From Marinobacter sediminicola (GTDB taxonomy: Bacteria > Pseudomonadota > Gammaproteobacteria > Pseudomonadales > Oleiphilaceae), in contig NZ_JAVIXR010000002.1 in NCBI RefSeq assembly GCF_031157525.1, forward strand, positions 124,001 through 188,000: DNA of 64,000 bases, given 5' to 3'. Shown one piece after another: positions 8,850 through 17,458 of this stretch. The notes beneath the pieces were generated by a model that saw only the letters and a program-made list of their open reading frames with translations, had not been told where the DNA came from and made no database searches. Position numbers and translations under genes: made by a program. The first letter of the stretch is position 1. Each line of letters begins with the position of its first letter.

Positions 8850-9511
8850 TCGCCGAAGACGACCGCCAGATTGCGGAAATCCAACGCCGCTTTGTTCAGC
8901 GCCTGGACCAGGTGGAGCTGTGCGGCATAGCCCATACCCTGGCCGATGCCCGGGAACAGGCTGAGGTACTGCAGCCCGACCTGATATTGCTGGACGTGTA
9001 TTTTCCCGACGGCAGCGGATTGGATTTATTGCGGGAGCTTCGCGCCAGTGACAACAGCACCGATATCATTCTGATCACCGCTGCTAAAGAAGTGGAAACA
9101 CTACGCACAGCCCTGCGCGGCGGCGTGTTTGATTACATTCTGAAACCACTGGTATTTGAACGGCTGGAAGAAGCCATCAACCGGTTTCGCGACCACCTTG
9201 CGCGCCTGTCGGCACTAAAACACCTGGGGCAGGATGAAGTAGACGCCCTACTCCCACGCAACACCGGCGACACAAACCAGGATCACCATCACCGCCTGCC
9301 AAAAGGCATTGATGTTATTACCCTCGATAAGATTCGTGAACTGATTGCAGGCGGCAAGCCCTGGAGCGCGGAAGAAGTCGGCAGCGCCATGGGCGCATCC
9401 CGCACAACTGCCAGGCGCTATCTGGAATACATGACCGGCACAGGCACCGTTGTGGCCGAAGTCAGCTATGGCAGCATCGGCCGGCCAGAACGGCGCTACA
9501 AAAAGCTGTAA
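8828..9511 (+). CDS. CitB/DcuR-type response regulator
   Basis: 227 residues from GTG 8828, inside the kinase 3' end. The receiver domain spans 5-120 with the acidic pair D11/D12, phosphoacceptor D56 (ILLDVYFPDGSG), a Thr in LITAAK and the Lys in LKPLVFERL. The C-terminal 60 residues form a winged-helix-type DNA-binding domain (KPWSAEEVGSAMGASRTTARRYLEY), as in CitB/DpiA/DctR regulators. It most likely activates the divergent tctCBA operon; binding sites would lie in 7021-7202 but I cannot define them. It converges on the next gene with only eight bases between stops. Confidence 0.9.
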   Translation: MPPIRLLIAEDDRQIAEIQRRFVQRLDQVELCGIAHTLADAREQAEVLQPDLILLDVYFPDGSGLDLLRELRASDNSTDIILITAAKEVETLRTALRGGVFDYILKPLVFERLEEAINRFRDHLARLSALKHLGQDEVDALLPRNTGDTNQDHHHRLPKGIDVITLDKIRELIAGGKPWSAEEVGSAMGASRTTARRYLEYMTGTGTVVAEVSYGSIGRPERRYKKL

Positions 9512-9519
9512 ACCAACCT

Positions 9520-10347
9520 CTACTTTGTGCCAACAAACACCCAGTTGGTCCCGACGTTGTCGCACACAATGATACTGCGATCGATGGTCACACACTGAGC
9601 CAGGTTTTCTGGCAGTTCATCGTGGTAACGGGCTTTCACGCCCAGAGTTTTTCGATCCTGCTTGAGCAACTCGTAGGTTTGGTCCATACGCTCGGAGAAA
9701 TCCACGCCACCGCTTTCAAGGGTGTGAAAGGCGTTATGAAATGCCGTGAAACTCATGGTGTTTGCGCCAAGACCAATGGCCAGCATTTTGGGGATGTAAC
9801 GATCATAAGCGGCCGAAAGATAGCCTCGCACGGCTTCATCATCGTTACGCACACCATCGAACGGCTCGATTCCGAGGCGGTTACCCGGCTCCAGAACACC
9901 ATTTTCCAGTGATGCCAGAGAGCGATTGCCCGCCAGCTTATAGGCCGCATTCGGGCACTGAATCAGCTCACCGCTCAATCGGCAATCCGCCAAGCCTTGG
10001 GCAATCGGCGGTTCAGAGACGGACTCCTTCGCGAATTCCCGCTGCGGTGTGGGCGCCTCTGGTTTGCGCTCGGGCTTGGGTTTAGGCTCAGGCCTGGCCG
10101 CAACCTCGGGCAATGTAAGACTCAAACGCTTGGCAGGTTGCCGTAACAACAGCGCCTGCACCTTTGGATCATTGCGTTTGAAATCCACCATTGAAGGCAG
10201 CCCTGCACCGCCACCGCGCTCGACAATTTCGCAGTACATGCGTTCGAGGTCCGACTGAGCAGACACCAGACAAGTTTCATTCGCGCCGGCAGTCGAAACC
10301 CAGCCAGCGGCAAATAGTATGAGCAATTGTTTGCGAAACGCGATCAC
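9520..10347 (-). CDS. Secreted protein of unknown function with paired cysteines
   Basis: 275 residues from GTG 10347, chosen because GGAG stands five bases upstream and a signal peptide (about 22 residues, ending near STAGA) follows at once; a start 35 codons earlier has no such support. A Pro/Lys/Glu-rich linker lies at about 80-105. Six cysteines in the mature part come as three close pairs (one before the linker and two after, for example CRLSGELIQC and CVTIDRSIIVC), which would suit disulfide-closed hairpins in the periplasm. I do not recognise the family. It reads in the same direction as the metallophosphoesterase 76 bases upstream but need not share its operon. Confidence 0.65.
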   Translation of the reverse strand: MIAFRKQLLILFAAGWVSTAGANETCLVSAQSDLERMYCEIVERGGGAGLPSMVDFKRNDPKVQALLLRQPAKRLSLTLPEVAARPEPKPKPERKPEAPTPQREFAKESVSEPPIAQGLADCRLSGELIQCPNAAYKLAGNRSLASLENGVLEPGNRLGIEPFDGVRNDDEAVRGYLSAAYDRYIPKMLAIGLGANTMSFTAFHNAFHTLESGGVDFSERMDQTYELLKQDRKTLGVKARYHDELPENLAQCVTIDRSIIVCDNVGTNWVFVGTK

Positions 10348-10423
10348 TGCAACTCCATTGGGTGCACTTTTACTGCTCACCATACAACGCGACCATTGGG
10401 AACAGAACTGCAAGAGAAACGGC

Positions 10424-11191
10424 TTAGATCTCAACAACTCTATCTGCAGCAAAGAGCGGTGGGTCGTATTCTCTGGGATAAGCGCCCGGATTGGCGAATA
10501 CGCGAGTACCTTCTACCTGCAAATCAACGGGCTCATGAACGTGGCCGTGAACCCACAGATCCATCCTCCCCATCAGCGCCCGCAAGTTCGAAGCAAAGGC
10601 TGGCGACAAGGAGTCGCCCTGGTACTTGGGCGGAATACACTCTGGCAAGGGTGCATGGTGGCTAACGACCACTCGCGGCCCGGGCGCAGGCTGGCTTAAT
10701 TCTGCCTCAAGCCAGGCGATGGCTTCGGCATGCAACCTCTGGCTCTCATCAACCGTGAACACCTCACCTGCTGGCTGCTGGATAATTCGAAAATCCGGCA
10801 TGAACGCCAGTGCGCGCTGCCGGGTTCCCACAGGGTCATCGTTCGGCTGGCCTTGGTACAGCCCAAAATCTGTCCATAGCGTGGTGCCGTGAAACCGCAC
10901 ACCGTCAATATCTACCGTATCGTTATCAAGCAGGTGAATCCCCAGCCGCTGGGCTTCGGCACGCAATGCTTCACGGGCCTCTGGCATACTGGTTCCGTAG
11001 AACTCGTGATTACCCGCAACGTAGATAATCTCCTGCCCGGTAAACCGCTCTGCCGCCCAAGCAAGGCCTTTCGTTGTGCGGTGAATATCACCGGCGAGGA
11101 TAACCACATCAGCAGCTACCTCAGGCAGTTCACGGCCTTCCTGAAAACACTCAACGTGCAAATCCGACAGTATTCGCAAGCGCAAAGTCAC
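10424..11191 (-). CDS. Calcineurin-like metallophosphoesterase
   Basis: 255 residues carrying the complete set of metal-binding motifs: D-x-H in ILSDLHVE, GD in ILAGDIH, GNHE in VAGNHEFYG, H in VVSHHAP and GHVH in WVHGHVHEP. No signal peptide or membrane segment is present, so it is cytoplasmic. The substrate is unknown; the family includes phosphoprotein, nucleotide and nuclease activities. It sits 33 bases after the DUF1643 gene on the same strand and could be co-transcribed with it. Confidence 0.88.
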   Translation of the reverse strand: MTLRLRILSDLHVECFQEGRELPEVAADVVILAGDIHRTTKGLAWAAERFTGQEIIYVAGNHEFYGTSMPEAREALRAEAQRLGIHLLDNDTVDIDGVRFHGTTLWTDFGLYQGQPNDDPVGTRQRALAFMPDFRIIQQPAGEVFTVDESQRLHAEAIAWLEAELSQPAPGPRVVVSHHAPLPECIPPKYQGDSLSPAFASNLRALMGRMDLWVHGHVHEPVDLQVEGTRVFANPGAYPREYDPPLFAADRVVEI

Positions 11192-11224
11192 ATCTCCTCG
11201 ACGAACCGCTCGAAATCACGGTTT

Positions 11225-11692
11225 TTAAACACTCATCGGCACAGGTTTTCTATCCGCTTTTTGATACAGCGGGTGCGCCGGCTCACCTGACTTGTTCAGC
11301 TTCAAACAGTGCAGGTTCGGTAGCAGCTCTTTTACCTGCTCAGAACGACCCAGAAATGAACCATCATTTCCCCATGCAGCCACAACCAAACCCGCATCGC
11401 CAGACAGCCTTAATAGCCACTCGTTGTTCTCAGAGCCTATCGGATCTGCTGCTGCCTTCATATCATTTGGCGCAGTGGCACGAAACGCAAAAATATTGGC
11501 CATGCACACACCACCAAACCCCCATGCTTTCGCATAGTTCATACAGCGGGTTAGCGTTGGATCGTCGGTTGTCTCATCCGCAGTGGATGGGTTTAGCCCA
11601 ACAAACATTACATAGGGTTTTGACGCATCCCAGGTGCGCCAAAGGGCGAAACGGTATTTCCTGCAATCGGATAACTTAGCTGTGTTTTTCAA
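11225..11692 (-). CDS. DUF1643 domain protein
   Basis: 155 residues with the DUF1643 hallmarks: the N-terminal YRFALWRTWD, the VMFVGLNPSTADETTDDPTL motif, then GFGGVCMANIFAFRATAP and a central VVAAWGNDG. It is a soluble, single-domain protein of normal family length. The biochemical role of the family is not known to me. Its likely partner is the downstream metallophosphoesterase. The ATG has no strong ribosome site. Confidence 0.85.
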   Translation of the reverse strand: MKNTAKLSDCRKYRFALWRTWDASKPYVMFVGLNPSTADETTDDPTLTRCMNYAKAWGFGGVCMANIFAFRATAPNDMKAAADPIGSENNEWLLRLSGDAGLVVAAWGNDGSFLGRSEQVKELLPNLHCLKLNKSGEPAHPLYQKADRKPVPMSV

Positions 11693-11770
11693 TGCTTACT
11701 CTTCGCTCCCTTCTGGCTATACGGCCTATTCACTTCGCACCACCCGGTGATATCAAGTAAAGAACGTTAG

Positions 11771-11814
11771 ATGGGCTTGATACCTAGAGTTGAGGATAGA
11801 CTCATCAAACCCAT
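11771..11814 (+). repeat. Imperfect inverted repeat in the leader of the HerA-like gene
   Basis: ATGGGCTTGAT at 11771-11781 is matched by ATCAAACCCAT at 11804-11814 with one mismatch in eleven. No T-run follows. It lies 128 bases before the chosen GTG start; the role is unknown and chance is possible. Confidence 0.35.
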
Positions 11815-11941
11815 ATTAACCATTGATCAGTTTTTCAACCATACTGATAAATCTCGCACACTCCCGGGCAAACAGATTATGGGCTGCCCTTGTCCATGGC
11901 CGGCGATGAATTCAACTAATAACAAAAAAGAGGCAAAACCG

Positions 11942-13432
11942 GTGCAGGAAGATTCAGTATTCATTGGCAAAGGCACTAATGTTCAAAGTTTGTTGTTGCG
12001 TCGCGCAAACCGCCACGGCTTGATTGCCGGGGCAACGGGCACTGGCAAAACGGTTACCCTGCAAATACTGGCGGAAGGCTTTTCTGCCCAGGGTGTGCCA
12101 GTGTTTATGGCTGATGTGAAAGGCGATTTATCTGGCATTTCACAACCCGGCACTACCAAGCCATTTCTCTCCAAGCGCGCGGCGCAGATTGGCCTTGAAC
12201 CCTACAACTTCGAAGGCTTCCCCACCGTATTCTGGGACGTATTTGGCAAACAAGGGCACCCCATGCGCGCCACCATTTCCGATATGGGCCCGCTGTTGCT
12301 CTCCCGCCTTCTGGAACTGAACGACACCCAGGAAGGCGTGATCAACATAGCCTTCAAACTTGCAGATGACCACGGCATGGCCTTGCTGGATCTTAAAGAT
12401 CTGCGCGCTTTGATGACCTTTGTGGCGGAGCAATCGAAGGAGCTCACGGCGTTATACGGCAACGTCAGCAAAGCGTCGGTAGGCGCGATACAACGCCGCT
12501 TGTTACAACTGGAGCAGCAAGGCGGAGATCAATTCTTTGGCGAGCCGGCACTGGAGCTGGCCGATTTGATGCGCTGCGATTCGAAAGGGCGCGGGCACAT
12601 TAACTTGCTGGCCGCTGATCAATTGATCGAAAGACCTCAGCTATACGCCACCATTCTGCTCTGGCTATTGGCCGAGTTGTTTGAAGAGTTGCCCGAAGTT
12701 GGCGACCCTGAAAAACCCAAGCTCGTATTCTTTTTTGATGAAGCTCACCTGCTGTTTGAGGATGCTCCAAAAGCATTGCTGCAAAAAGTCGAACAGGTGG
12801 TGCGTTTAATTCGCTCCAAAGGCGTGGGCGTCTATTTTGTATCACAAAACCCTACCGATATCCCCGACAAAATACTTGGGCAGCTCGGGAACCGGGTGCA
12901 GCACGCACTAAGAGCCTTCACTACTCGCGATCAAAAGGCGGTTCGCGCTGCCGCCTCAACGTTCAGGCAAAACCCTGCCCTGGACACGGAAAAAGTCATA
13001 ACAGAACTCGGTGTCGGCGAAGCCCTGGTCTCCACCCTCGATGCCAAAGGGTCGCCCTCCATCGTGGACCAAACGCTTATCCGCCCTCCCTCTTCACGTC
13101 TGGGGCCAGCAACGGCTGCAGAACGTAAACTCATTCTCAGCGCCAGTGAGTTTGGCCCTCGCTACGACGAGGTAATAGACCGGGAGTCTGCCCACGAAAT
13201 ACTGCAAAAGCGTGCGAACAAGGCCGCGAAAGAAGCGGAGCAGGCTGACCTTGATAATAACCGGGTTTACGAGGCACCTGGCAATAAAGGCAAAAAACCC
13301 GCTCAACCACGACGATCCAATCGCCAGGGCGTATTTGAAACCCTGATGAAAAGCATAGCGCGTACGATGGGGCGGGAGATGTCGCGGGGACTTCTGCGGG
13401 GCCTGCTAGGTTCGCTGTTTAAAGGGCGTTAG
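11942..13432 (+). CDS. yjgR: HerA/YjgR-like helicase-type ATPase (DUF853)
   Basis: 496 residues from GTG 11942, chosen because AAGAGG lies eight bases upstream and the resulting length matches E. coli YjgR (about 500). ATG 11906 and ATG 11771 are in-frame alternatives without good ribosome sites. Walker A is GATGTGKT in NRHGLIAGATGTGKTVTLQ, and Walker B is LVFFFDEAHLLFEDAP. An IRSKGVGVYFVSQNPTDIPD segment and a basic C-terminal tail ending in LLGSLFKGR follow. HerA-FtsK superfamily ATPases translocate DNA; the role of YjgR-type proteins is unclear. It stands alone and converges back-to-back on the next small gene. Confidence 0.9.
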   Translation: MQEDSVFIGKGTNVQSLLLRRANRHGLIAGATGTGKTVTLQILAEGFSAQGVPVFMADVKGDLSGISQPGTTKPFLSKRAAQIGLEPYNFEGFPTVFWDVFGKQGHPMRATISDMGPLLLSRLLELNDTQEGVINIAFKLADDHGMALLDLKDLRALMTFVAEQSKELTALYGNVSKASVGAIQRRLLQLEQQGGDQFFGEPALELADLMRCDSKGRGHINLLAADQLIERPQLYATILLWLLAELFEELPEVGDPEKPKLVFFFDEAHLLFEDAPKALLQKVEQVVRLIRSKGVGVYFVSQNPTDIPDKILGQLGNRVQHALRAFTTRDQKAVRAAASTFRQNPALDTEKVITELGVGEALVSTLDAKGSPSIVDQTLIRPPSSRLGPATAAERKLILSASEFGPRYDEVIDRESAHEILQKRANKAAKEAEQADLDNNRVYEAPGNKGKKPAQPRRSNRQGVFETLMKSIARTMGREMSRGLLRGLLGSLFKGR

Positions 13433-13603
13433 CTAGTCTTTTTTATCGATCGTTATCTCAATCGATTTACTGCTTCCCGCAAACCACTTCTGAACATACA
13501 AAGTACCCACAACAGGAGCGGTACCCTCTTCAGGTACTTCCTTGAAGCGCACACTGTTTTTTGTTTCTTTCTCGTACTCAAACGTGACTAATTTTTTCGA
13601 CAT
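13433..13603 (-). CDS. 56-residue conserved small protein, unknown function
   Basis: The start is ATG 13603 with AGGA seven bases upstream. The 56-residue product begins MSKKLVTFEYEKETKNSVRF and continues with a GTLYVQKWF core and a Ser/Lys-rich end. It looks like a small all-beta protein, and I have an impression of similar short proteins in other bacteria and phages, but cannot name a family with confidence. It lies 37 bases after the VF530-type gene on the same strand, probably in one transcript, and its stop is adjacent to the stop of the convergent HerA-like gene. Confidence 0.65.
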   Translation of the reverse strand: MSKKLVTFEYEKETKNSVRFKEVPEEGTAPVVGTLYVQKWFAGSSKSIEITIDKKD

Positions 13604-13640
13604 GAAATATTCCTGATAGCGAATGGCATGGGCAGCTAAC

Positions 13641-13859
13641 TCAAACAAACGTCGATATATAAAGGCCTTCAACCTTATCTCTGGCCCACTGGGTTTTGCG
13701 CAAAAACTTCAGTGATGACTTGATCGACGGATCGCTTTTGAAGCAATTGATATTGACCTGTTGGGCCAGCCCATTCCAGCCATAATGTTCCTGTAGCCGT
13801 GTTACGACTTGCTCCAGCGTAATGCCATGCAAAGGGTTATTCGGTTGTTCATTGCTCAT
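13641..13859 (-). CDS. VF530-family small DNA-binding protein (DUF2132)
   Basis: 72 residues with the full family signature: [20 protein letters not shown], then a hydrophobic [20 protein letters not shown] core and a [11 protein letters not shown] end. VF530 from Vibrio fischeri gave the family its name and a DNA-binding annotation. Length is normal. It is upstream of the 56-residue gene and likely co-transcribed. Confidence 0.88.
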   Translation of the reverse strand: MSNEQPNNPLHGITLEQVVTRLQEHYGWNGLAQQVNINCFKSDPSIKSSLKFLRKTQWARDKVEGLYISTFV

Positions 13860-13982
13860 ACTGTAATTTCACCATTGGTTAGCTGCCCTTTCTCTTGCCT
13901 CACAGGAATAGCGTAACGCCAATTGACCACAGAACTAAAGGAAAAGCGGCCGGTTGCCTGGTAATCCTTCCATAAACCAAAC

Positions 13983-14014
13983 AAAAAAGGCACGGGGCGC
14001 AAGCCCCATGCCTT
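13983..14014 (-). terminator. Rho-independent terminator of the GDPD gene
   Basis: On the minus strand a stem of 11 base pairs with one internal mismatch and a four-base loop (13987-14014) is followed by six T. It stands about 40 bases after the GDPD stop codon. Confidence 0.85.
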
Positions 14015-14053
14015 AAAGATAGTAAAAACGCTTGGTGCTACCCAAGACTCATT

Positions 14054-16435
14054 TTAGTTAATAGTTACTGCCAACCGTGCGCCAATCACGCGATAAGCCG
14101 CTCCGCTGCCCAGCGTGTACTCATACACGGGAAGAACGGTCGCCGTGCCAGGGGCAGTAAACATAAGCGAAGCACCATCGTTGGTGTAGTCCGCTGTGCT
14201 GGCCAGCACAATGAAGCGATTTGCTTCAGCCACCTGAGTTTCACCCAGCTGCGTGGTCAGGGTCACATCCACTGTCACGCCAACATTGGCTGCTACATTA
14301 ATGTTACCCACCACCGGCTCAACGCTTACGGGGTAATCGCTAAACCACTGGGCGTAATCCGTCGTCATGCCATGGGTGCCTGCAAGGTAGTAGCTTTCTG
14401 CTTCGGTTTGATCCCGGAACGTCCAGGGCCAGAAGGTTGTGCCACGGTGCTTGGACGCCTCCATAACCGACGGCGACAGGTTTTTGTAGGAAGGGTTGAA
14501 CGTAGACGAATACAGCTGCGTCGCCTTCAGGATTTGACGTAGGTTTTTTGTCATATTGCTGTCGGTCGCAAAGCCCGTCAGGAAACCACCGGAAATGCCG
14601 GGCATTACTTCTTGTAACTTCAGCAACTGATCAGAGTTGAATGAGATTACGATAACCTGGTCCCAAACGTCGTTGCGATCGATCGCCTGCTTCAAGTGCT
14701 CCACTATCTCAAGCTTGCCGCTCTTTATCTCGATGAAGTGAACCACCTCTTTATGCTTCAAGGCGGCAAAGAATTCATCCATTGTCGGTATAGTGTGCGC
14801 ACCTTCAACCGTCAGTGCTTTCAGTTCGTCCAGCGTTTTTTCCTCAACTGGCCCTGTGCCGTCAGTGGTCCGATCCACGGTGCCGTCGTGTATCACCACA
14901 ATGTGGTTGTCCTTGGTAAGGTAGATATCGGATTCAACCGCATCCGCTCCCAACTCGGCGGCTTTCACAGCGCCAGCCACGGTGTTTTCTGCCACCAGTG
15001 ATGGCACACCTCGGTGACCCACTATCAGCGGCTTTCTCAACAGGGTGTTTTCCGGCAGTTTGGCCAGGAACTCTTGGGCCTGCTCGGGTGTATCCGTCAC
15101 CAAGCCATTCACACCGGCCAATAGCACGTCAGTGGTTTGCTCGTTGGTTGGCGCTACCAGACTGCCCCAAACAGATACCAGACGGTTCTGAAGGTATATC
15201 ACAGAGGCTTTATCCAGCAGAGGCGCCGGCAGTATCGCAATCTTGGCTTTAGCCCGATTGGTTTCCTGCGTGATGCGCAAAAGATCTGCCGGAGCCGTTG
15301 TCAGGCCCGCACCCGTGAAATCCATCGCCGCGCGAATCATCGGCATTTTTACCCGTGCATCCCGCAAAAGCTCTGCACTGTTTGATACCAAGGTGATGTC
15401 GAACAGCTGATGCTTCTCAACCACGGGAACCAGCGCATCCACGGCGGTCTGAGAGGTCACATAAAACATCGGCAGCGCGTTGAACTGCTCACCTTCAAGA
15501 AGGTTGTCCAAATATCCCAAACTGCCGCCGTCTTCGGTCGTCAGCATCAACTGGTCGTCGAGCTTCAAGAAAATCGGGAGGGACGGCTCTAGCGCCAGTT
15601 CAGCCAGGGTCGGCACTGCGGTAGCAATGCTCGGAGCCATGGAAGCGCCAGTATCCAGCTCTGCTACTTCAGCCATCGGCGACAATGGCGGCAGTGCTGT
15701 TAATTGCTCGGTCACGGTCACTTCATCAACCCGAAGAAGACTACCGGCCGCCTGGAAAGCCACGCCCCCTTGGGCAAACTGGCTGTCCAATTCAGAATCC
15801 TGCATCAACTGCCCATTCAGGAAGTGCTGAACCCGATCGCCATGGGCCACGATTGTGGCGGTGTATAGCTGATCCGATGCAATGTTTTCTGAATACCGTT
15901 GTTTGTCTACAATCGCCCACTCGCCCTGGTTGCGTAGCGCATGCTCTGTACCGTTTTCAGCAGTGGCTTTCTGGCGAATCGCCATTTGATAGTAGGGCTC
16001 GACACCCATGCCTACGCGATACTGAAAACCAACCCAGCGAGTGTCGGTGTTTGCTTCCTGAATCGTAAACACAACGTCAATGCGGTAGTTGCTTTTATCC
16101 TGAAGCGACTCGGGCAATTTCAGGCTGACGGGGGTGTAGTTATTTCCCCGGCCGTCTACAAACAGGCTGCCATTGTTGGTGTAAAACATATCCTCCGTGC
16201 CGCTCATGGCTACCCAACCTTCGGGCAGCTTGCCGTCGGCCACGGCTTCAAAGTTTTCCTCCAACAACACTTTAGGATTGGGCTCCGGCTCCGGCTCTGG
16301 ATCTGGTTCCGGATCAGGCGTCGGGTCTGGTTTGATTATTGGTGAATCAACACCGCCGCTGTTTGAATCGCTGTTACACCCGGCGAGGCCGGCGATGGCC
16401 GCCAGCATCATCACGTAAAGGAACTGTTTGCTCAT
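14054..16435 (-). CDS. Glycerophosphodiester phosphodiesterase lipoprotein
   Basis: 793 residues. The signal peptide ends in the lipobox LAGC with lipidated C20, then a Pro-Glu-Asp repeat linker (about 34-53). A concanavalin-like domain (about 57-245) follows. The next stretch (about 260-465) has GDPD-like phrases without the catalytic set (FLKLDDQLMLTTEDGG, RAAMDFTGAGLTT). The true GDPD domain starts at about 470 with VGHRG, AENTVAGA, ESDIYLTKDNHIVVIHDGTVDRTTDGTG and IEIKSG. A C-terminal beta domain (about 710-793) closes it. It hydrolyses glycerophosphodiesters, probably at the outer membrane, for phosphate and glycerol. The middle region may be a decayed GDPD repeat. Single gene with its own terminator. 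Confidence 0.88.
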   Translation of the reverse strand: MSKQFLYVMMLAAIAGLAGCNSDSNSGGVDSPIIKPDPTPDPEPDPEPEPEPNPKVLLEENFEAVADGKLPEGWVAMSGTEDMFYTNNGSLFVDGRGNNYTPVSLKLPESLQDKSNYRIDVVFTIQEANTDTRWVGFQYRVGMGVEPYYQMAIRQKATAENGTEHALRNQGEWAIVDKQRYSENIASDQLYTATIVAHGDRVQHFLNGQLMQDSELDSQFAQGGVAFQAAGSLLRVDEVTVTEQLTALPPLSPMAEVAELDTGASMAPSIATAVPTLAELALEPSLPIFLKLDDQLMLTTEDGGSLGYLDNLLEGEQFNALPMFYVTSQTAVDALVPVVEKHQLFDITLVSNSAELLRDARVKMPMIRAAMDFTGAGLTTAPADLLRITQETNRAKAKIAILPAPLLDKASVIYLQNRLVSVWGSLVAPTNEQTTDVLLAGVNGLVTDTPEQAQEFLAKLPENTLLRKPLIVGHRGVPSLVAENTVAGAVKAAELGADAVESDIYLTKDNHIVVIHDGTVDRTTDGTGPVEEKTLDELKALTVEGAHTIPTMDEFFAALKHKEVVHFIEIKSGKLEIVEHLKQAIDRNDVWDQVIVISFNSDQLLKLQEVMPGISGGFLTGFATDSNMTKNLRQILKATQLYSSTFNPSYKNLSPSVMEASKHRGTTFWPWTFRDQTEAESYYLAGTHGMTTDYAQWFSDYPVSVEPVVGNINVAANVGVTVDVTLTTQLGETQVAEANRFIVLASTADYTNDGASLMFTAPGTATVLPVYEYTLGSGAAYRVIGARLAVTIN

Positions 16436-16524
16436 GCTTCACTCTCCGTTGCTGCTCAAATCGAGAGGGCAGCATACGGAAGGAAAATGACGGGGCTGTT
16501 GCAGGAATAAGACAAAGCGCAGCG

Positions 16525-17388
16525 TTAGCTGCCTTTTGCCTTACCACTCAATGTGCGCTTGGGATGCATACCATTCACCATGCCCATAAAAGGCGGATGA
16601 ATTGAATAACCAACCATGCTCAGCAATTGTTCGGGAATGGCGGCCAAGGTTTCCTGGCTTAACTCCAGAAAGAAATTTTCCTGTGGGCGAAGCCAAGGCT
16701 CACAATACTGGCAGGTAACCGCAAGGCGGGATGATGCCGACTGGTTGCTGCCGCCGCCGTGCCAGGTTGTACCCAGAAAGAACACAACCGATCCCGCAGG
16801 CATAACGGCTGGGATCACCTTACTGCGATCGGTGACTACTTCCTGTCCAAGCAGATGGCTTTCCGGGATGAGTACCGTTGCACCATTATCTTCTGTGAAC
16901 TCATCAATCGCCCATACCGTAGCGGCGCCAAGGGGCTTGCGTGGGCGGGGTATGGGATAGAAGCCATCATCATAATGCAGCGGCTGGGCGGCTTCTCCCG
17001 GCAAGATGTTGATTATTTGAGCTTGGCTAAGCAGGTAATTTGGCTGAAACAGCCGGTTCAGAAGGCCCGTAATTCTCGGGTGAACGGCAAGGGAGTCAAT
17101 AACCCGGGTTTGTTCCAGAACATTGTAAACCCGCTGCGTTTTCACGCCCTCAAAATTATTGCGGCCGGGTTTATTCAGCAGTGGCGAGGCTTCTGCACGG
17201 ATTGATTCCAGCTCTGAATCGCTGAGCAACCCTTCGATAATCACATAACCGTTTTTATGCAGGGTTTCGAAATCCTGAGCAACCAACGCTTTGGTTGCTT
17301 CCGCCTCAGTGGGCACATAGGCCTTGTGTTTCCGAGCAAGGTCGCCTTGCAGCTCAGCAACGGAATCAATGTTTCGGGTTTTATCCAC
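16525..17388 (-). CDS. Phytanoyl-CoA dioxygenase (PhyH) family protein
   Basis: 287 residues. The iron-binding facial triad is H138-x-D140 (LHYDDGF) and H210 (TTWHGGG), and R221 (SSRLAV) is placed to hold 2-oxoglutarate. A proline-rich loop YPIPRPRKPLG follows the HxD motif. This is an Fe(II)/2-oxoglutarate-dependent hydroxylase of the PhyH superfamily, which acts on acyl-CoAs, ectoine and many small molecules. No ectoine or lipid genes adjoin it, so the substrate is open. It is soluble, with no signal peptide, and lies 70 bases after the EEP gene on the same strand. Confidence 0.87.
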   Translation of the reverse strand: MDKTRNIDSVAELQGDLARKHKAYVPTEAEATKALVAQDFETLHKNGYVIIEGLLSDSELESIRAEASPLLNKPGRNNFEGVKTQRVYNVLEQTRVIDSLAVHPRITGLLNRLFQPNYLLSQAQIINILPGEAAQPLHYDDGFYPIPRPRKPLGAATVWAIDEFTEDNGATVLIPESHLLGQEVVTDRSKVIPAVMPAGSVVFFLGTTWHGGGSNQSASSRLAVTCQYCEPWLRPQENFFLELSQETLAAIPEQLLSMVGYSIHPPFMGMVNGMHPKRTLSGKAKGS

Positions 17389-17458
17389 TTTCGAATGCTC
17401 CTGATGACGAGCGTCGGAAGCCTTCAGGGCACACCAACAACAGAGATCGTATTATTGT

